DNA from: Bacteroidetes bacterium 4572_114 | GTDB lineage: Bacteria; Bacteroidota; Bacteroidia; Bacteroidales; 4484-276 | NCBI GenBank assembly: GCA_002254335.1 | Contig: NIVA01000147.1 | Span: forward strand, 4,863-12,235 | DNA length: 7,373 nucleotides | Reading direction: 5' to 3' | Shown: positions 5,334-7,373 of the stretch, one piece after another | How the letters are laid out: every line of letters begins with the position of its first letter | How positions within the stretch are numbered: the stretch's first letter is position 1 | Program-made: the position numbers and the translations under genes | The notes under the pieces: model-generated | The model's input: the letters and a program-made list of their open reading frames with translations, nothing else | Databases searched by the model: none | Told to the model about the DNA's origin: nothing

Positions 5334-6356
5334 ATGAAGACAGCAATTGTAATTCTTAATTGGAACGGGAAAAGATATCTCGAAAAGTTTCTCCCCGGGG
5401 TTATTAAAACCAGCAGGGGCGTTGCCGATGTGGTTGTGGCCGATAATGATTCAGCTGATGGTTCAGTAGGGTTCCTCAAAAATAATTTCCCGGATGTGCG
5501 GGTTATCCAAAACCCCGAAAATGGTGGCTTTTCCAAGGGCTACAACCAGGCTTTACAGCAAATTGAAGCCGAATATTATATCCTTTTAAATTCCGACATT
5601 GAAGTTGCTGATGGCTGGATTGAACCAGTCATCGAACTGATGGAAACCGACAATCAGATTGCAGCTTGCCAACCAAAAATACTCTCATATCACGAAAAAG
5701 ATAAATTTGAATATGCCGGTGCGGCAGGAGGTTTTATCGATAAATACGGTTATCCGTTTTGCAGGGGAAGGGTTTTTCAATCCATCGAAAAAGATCAGGG
5801 ACAATACAACGACAATATCGAAATTTTTTGGGCCACCGGGGCATGTATGTTTATACGCTCATCATATTTTCATGAGATTGGTGGTTTTGATGACGACTTT
5901 TTTGCACACATGGAAGAGATTGATATTTGCTGGCGGCTGAAGCACAAAGGCTATAAAATTATGTATTGCGGCCAATCAAAAGTTTACCATATTGGTGGAG
6001 GTTCATTGGACAAATCATCGGCCCGTAAGACTTATTTCAATATGCGGAACAACAGTACAATGATGTATAAAAACCTGCCAAGGAAAGAATTATATACCGT
6101 ATTCTACTTCCGGTTTATCCTGGATTTTGCTGCTGCATTAAAGTTCCTGATCGATGGGGGGATCAAGCATTTTGTTGCAGTATTGAGGGCACATTTTGGA
6201 TTTTATTTTTCCTACAAAAAGAACCGGGACAAAAGAAATCAAATCAACCATCAATATGTTTCGCAGGTTTATCATGGAAACATTGCTTACGATCACTTCC
6301 TGCGCAAGATCAAAAAGTTTTCGTTTTCACAACTCAACCCTAATAGATTTAGTTGA
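5334..6356 (+). CDS. Family 2 glycosyltransferase, rhamnosyltransferase-like
   Basis: 340 residues, normal length for this group. It has the GT-A fold layout: AIVILNWNGKRYL at the N-terminus (NWNG 9-12, nucleotide-sugar strand), VVVADNDSADGS (33-44), NPENGGFSKGYNQA (60-73), YYILLNSDIEV (81-91) with NSD in the place of the DxD metal-binding motif, FWATGACMFIR (165-175), and the acceptor-side AHMEEIDICWR (191-201) with the likely catalytic acid/base region. These match GT2 enzymes of the rhamnosyltransferase/WcaA-like kind that add sugars to lipopolysaccharide, capsule or exopolysaccharide at the cytosolic face of the inner membrane. Residues about 255-290 are hydrophobic/amphipathic and may anchor it to the membrane. 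Donor and acceptor cannot be told. The start at 5334 is fixed by MKTAIVILNWNG. No polysaccharide cluster is visible around it, so it may act alone. Confidence 0.9.
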   Translation: MKTAIVILNWNGKRYLEKFLPGVIKTSRGVADVVVADNDSADGSVGFLKNNFPDVRVIQNPENGGFSKGYNQALQQIEAEYYILLNSDIEVADGWIEPVIELMETDNQIAACQPKILSYHEKDKFEYAGAAGGFIDKYGYPFCRGRVFQSIEKDQGQYNDNIEIFWATGACMFIRSSYFHEIGGFDDDFFAHMEEIDICWRLKHKGYKIMYCGQSKVYHIGGGSLDKSSARKTYFNMRNNSTMMYKNLPRKELYTVFYFRFILDFAAALKFLIDGGIKHFVAVLRAHFGFYFSYKKNRDKRNQINHQYVSQVYHGNIAYDHFLRKIKKFSFSQLNPNRFS

Positions 6357-6370
6357 TAGATGGAAGATTG

Positions 6371-6610
6371 GTTTCAGGTTTCCCTCCTTCGCTTCGCTTC
6401 GGCGGGCAGACAGGTTTCAGGTTTCAGGTTGCGCTTGGCTTCCTTCAACCGACACCCGGCATCCGACACCCGTCGTTTCGCAGGTTTCAAGTTTCAGGTT
6501 TCGTTAGCTGATACCGATTACCGATTACTGTTTATTGATCCGACACCCATCGTTTCGCAGGTTTCAGGTTTCGTTAGCTGATACCGATTACCGATTACTG
6601 TTTATTGATC
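6371..6610. repeat. Heptamer-phased repeat field with a 77/70 bp tandem duplication
   Basis: The gap between the convergent glycosyltransferase and aroQ genes is built on a 7-bp period. GTTTCAG-type heptamers start at 6414, 6421, 6484, 6491, 6498, 6561 and 6568; CCGACAC at 6449, 6463 and 6540; TACCGAT at 6512, 6519, 6582 and 6589. All these starts are in the same phase modulo 7. A large tandem repeat lies within it: unit A 6463-6539 (77 bp, 11 heptads) and unit B 6540-6609 (70 bp, 10 heptads), identical except for one base and one extra heptad (GTTTCAA) in A. A degenerate CCCTCC/GGCGGG hairpin around TTCGCTTCGCTTC lies at 6382-6406. The open frames here simply ride on the repeats and are not genes. 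Confidence 0.85.
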
Positions 6611-6657
6611 ACAAGGGTTTCCATCCCATCCCTTTGGTCAGGGTTTTAAACCCTTGT
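6611..6657. repeat. 10-bp inverted repeat between converging genes
   Basis: ACAAGGGTTT (6611-6620) and AAACCCTTGT (6648-6657) are perfect inverted copies. The right half also contains the odd palindrome GGGTTT-T-AAACCC (6641-6653). It lies 14 bases beyond the aroQ stop and could end transcripts from either side, but neither strand has a T-run after the stem, so a terminator role is only possible. GGGTTTTAAACCC palindromes are, from memory, common Bacteroidota intergenic repeats. Confidence 0.6.
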
Positions 6658-6670
6658 GGGATGTGCCACA

Positions 6671-7087
6671 TTAACCAATCAGGCCCAACAACGCAAGCCT
6701 GTACGAACCCAGCCCAAACCCAATGACCGATCCCCTGGCATTGGGGGCTATGTAGGAAATATGCCTGAAACCCTCACGCTGAAAAATATTTGAAATATGC
6801 ACTTCAATGACCGGGGATTTTATTGCCTTTACCGCATCGCCAATCGCAACCGAAGTATGTGTATAAGCACCGGCATTTAATATTATCCCGTCAACATTAA
6901 ACCCAACCTCGTGCAGTTTATCTATAATTTCACCTTCAATATTCGACTGGAAGAATGATATTTCCACAGGCTGAAACTGGCTGCGTAGTTTTTCAAGGTA
7001 AGAATTGAAATCCTGGTTTCCGTAAATTTCAGGTTCTCGTTTGCCCAACAAATTCAAATTTGGCCCATTAATAATCCAAACCGACAT
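6671..7087 (-). CDS. aroQ: Type II 3-dehydroquinate dehydratase
   Basis: Converts 3-dehydroquinate to 3-dehydroshikimate, step three of the shikimate pathway, in the cytosol as a dodecamer. 138 residues from ATG 7087 (MSVWIINGPNLNLLGKREPE), normal for AroQ. All type II landmarks are present: NGPNLNLLGKREPEIYG with the catalytic Arg and Tyr, FFQSNIEGEIIDKLHE, GIILNAGAYTHTSVAIGDA, the catalytic His in EVHISN, REGFRHISYIAP, and ARGSVIGFGLGSYRLAL. Two upstream in-frame starts exist: ATG 7105 (adds MNKKQK) and TTG 7120. The TTG overlaps the -7 box and is excluded. ATG 7105 would be leaderless. ATG 7087 is preferred because it matches the family N-terminus and leaves a leader of about 17 bases. TAA stop at 6671-6673. 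It stands alone, convergent with the glycosyltransferase. Confidence 0.95.
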   Translation of the reverse strand: MSVWIINGPNLNLLGKREPEIYGNQDFNSYLEKLRSQFQPVEISFFQSNIEGEIIDKLHEVGFNVDGIILNAGAYTHTSVAIGDAVKAIKSPVIEVHISNIFQREGFRHISYIAPNARGSVIGFGLGSYRLALLGLIG

Positions 7088-7109
7088 TTTTTGTTTTTTA
7101 TTCATCAAA

Positions 7110-7117
7110 CAAAAGTA
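7110..7117 (-). promoter_or_regulatory. -7 box of aroQ
   Basis: On the minus strand TACTTTTG is an exact TAnnTTTG box, the same octamer as before the glycosyltransferase and tRNA-Ser(CGA). Transcription would start near 7104-7106. No TTG lies at the usual upstream distance. Confidence 0.55.
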
Positions 7118-7163
7118 CAAATCAGAATATTAACTTTACCTTATTTTCAAAAAATAAGTAATT

Positions 7164-7373
7164 ATGGAAATAAATGAAAGGTTTATCGAGGCAGTTATTG
7201 ATTATCATTACCTAACCTGGACGAGCCAGAACCAAACAGGGATTTTTCGCATCTTTGAAGCATGGATTTAAGGGAGCAGGATAAAACACTCAATGGGCAA
7301 AAGTTCAATAAAGATGTATGATAAATTTTCAAAAATACTCCGTATTGAAACAACAACCAATGATGTTTCATTT
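7164..7373 (+). pseudogene. Conserved hypothetical gene fragment with in-frame TAA, runs off the window
   Basis: From an ATG at 7164, codons read FIEAVIDYHYLTWTSQNQTG and IFRIFEAWI, then TAA (7269-7271, codon 36), and continue in the same frame with GSRIKHSMGKSSIKMYDKFS and KILRIETTTNDVSF to the window edge. I recall a family of uncharacterised bacterial proteins with a WIxGSRIKHxMG...KMYDKFG...LRIETTxNDVSFFKH pattern, in which the stop position would be Gln or Lys (CAA to TAA is one change). I cannot name the family or its function. A TAA nine bases before the ATG (7155-7157) and the nearby aroQ promoter suggest the real 5' end is also missing. The downstream part is outside the window. Confidence 0.6.

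Noticed and set aside
6360..6726. Overlapping plus-strand open frames between the glycosyltransferase and aroQ
   Set aside because: They only translate the heptamer repeats and the antisense of the aroQ C-terminus; repeat units of 77 and 70 bases are not multiples of three, so the frame is not preserved from unit to unit.
7088..7120. TTG at 7120 as the start of aroQ
   Set aside because: The codons overlap the TACTTTTG box, so they cannot be in the mRNA from that promoter, and the family N-terminus begins at the ATG at 7087.
300..7373. Stop-codon reassignment explaining the three in-frame stops
   Set aside because: TAA and TGA both end intact genes at normal family lengths in this same window, and the tRNA-Ser anticodons seen (CGA, UGA) are ordinary serine decoders, not suppressors.

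Overview
The window comes from a member of the Bacteroidota. The evidence is promoters of the TTG / TAnnTTTG type, a GWxTD-family secreted protein (a family typical of this phylum), a SusA/neopullulanase-like GH13 enzyme, tRNAs without an encoded CCA, and moderate G+C with A+T-rich intergenic DNA. The genus cannot be read from the sequence.

Layout. Positions 1-260 (minus) are the 5' end of a secreted GH13 cyclomaltodextrinase/neopullulanase that leaves the window on the left. Directly upstream, in the same frame, lies the N-terminal remnant of a BRO-family (phage antirepressor-like) gene, 300-512 minus. It has an in-frame TAA and breaks off abruptly. A non-coding stretch then leads to a plus-strand ClC-type chloride transporter with two CBS domains (934-2496). 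Its membrane domain appears to lack about 70 residues immediately after the GLEGP motif. From 2497 to 3660 there are no intact protein genes. The stretch holds an inverted-repeat element, two minus-strand tRNA-Ser genes (anticodons CGA and UGA) that each end in the same hairpin, and between them a GIY-YIG nuclease gene broken by a TGA. Positions 3724-5247 encode a secreted GWxTD-domain protein and 5334-6356 a family 2 glycosyltransferase, each with its own -7 promoter element. A repeat field (about 6371-6657) built on a strict 7-bp period separates the glycosyltransferase from the convergent aroQ gene (type II 3-dehydroquinase, 6671-7087 minus). At the right edge (7164-7373 plus) a further gene fragment carries an in-frame TAA.

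How the genes work together. There is no obvious pathway. Each gene seems to be a single-gene unit: starch-oligosaccharide cleavage, anion transport, an envelope protein, sugar transfer, the shikimate pathway and serine decoding. What marks the window is decay and repeat insertion around a few intact housekeeping genes. Three gene remnants read cleanly apart from one nonsense codon each, one transporter has a clean in-frame internal deletion, and several hairpin elements and a heptad repeat array fill the gaps. I do not see a defence system, CRISPR array or complete mobile element. The most unusual items are the shortened ClC protein and the 7-bp phased repeat field.
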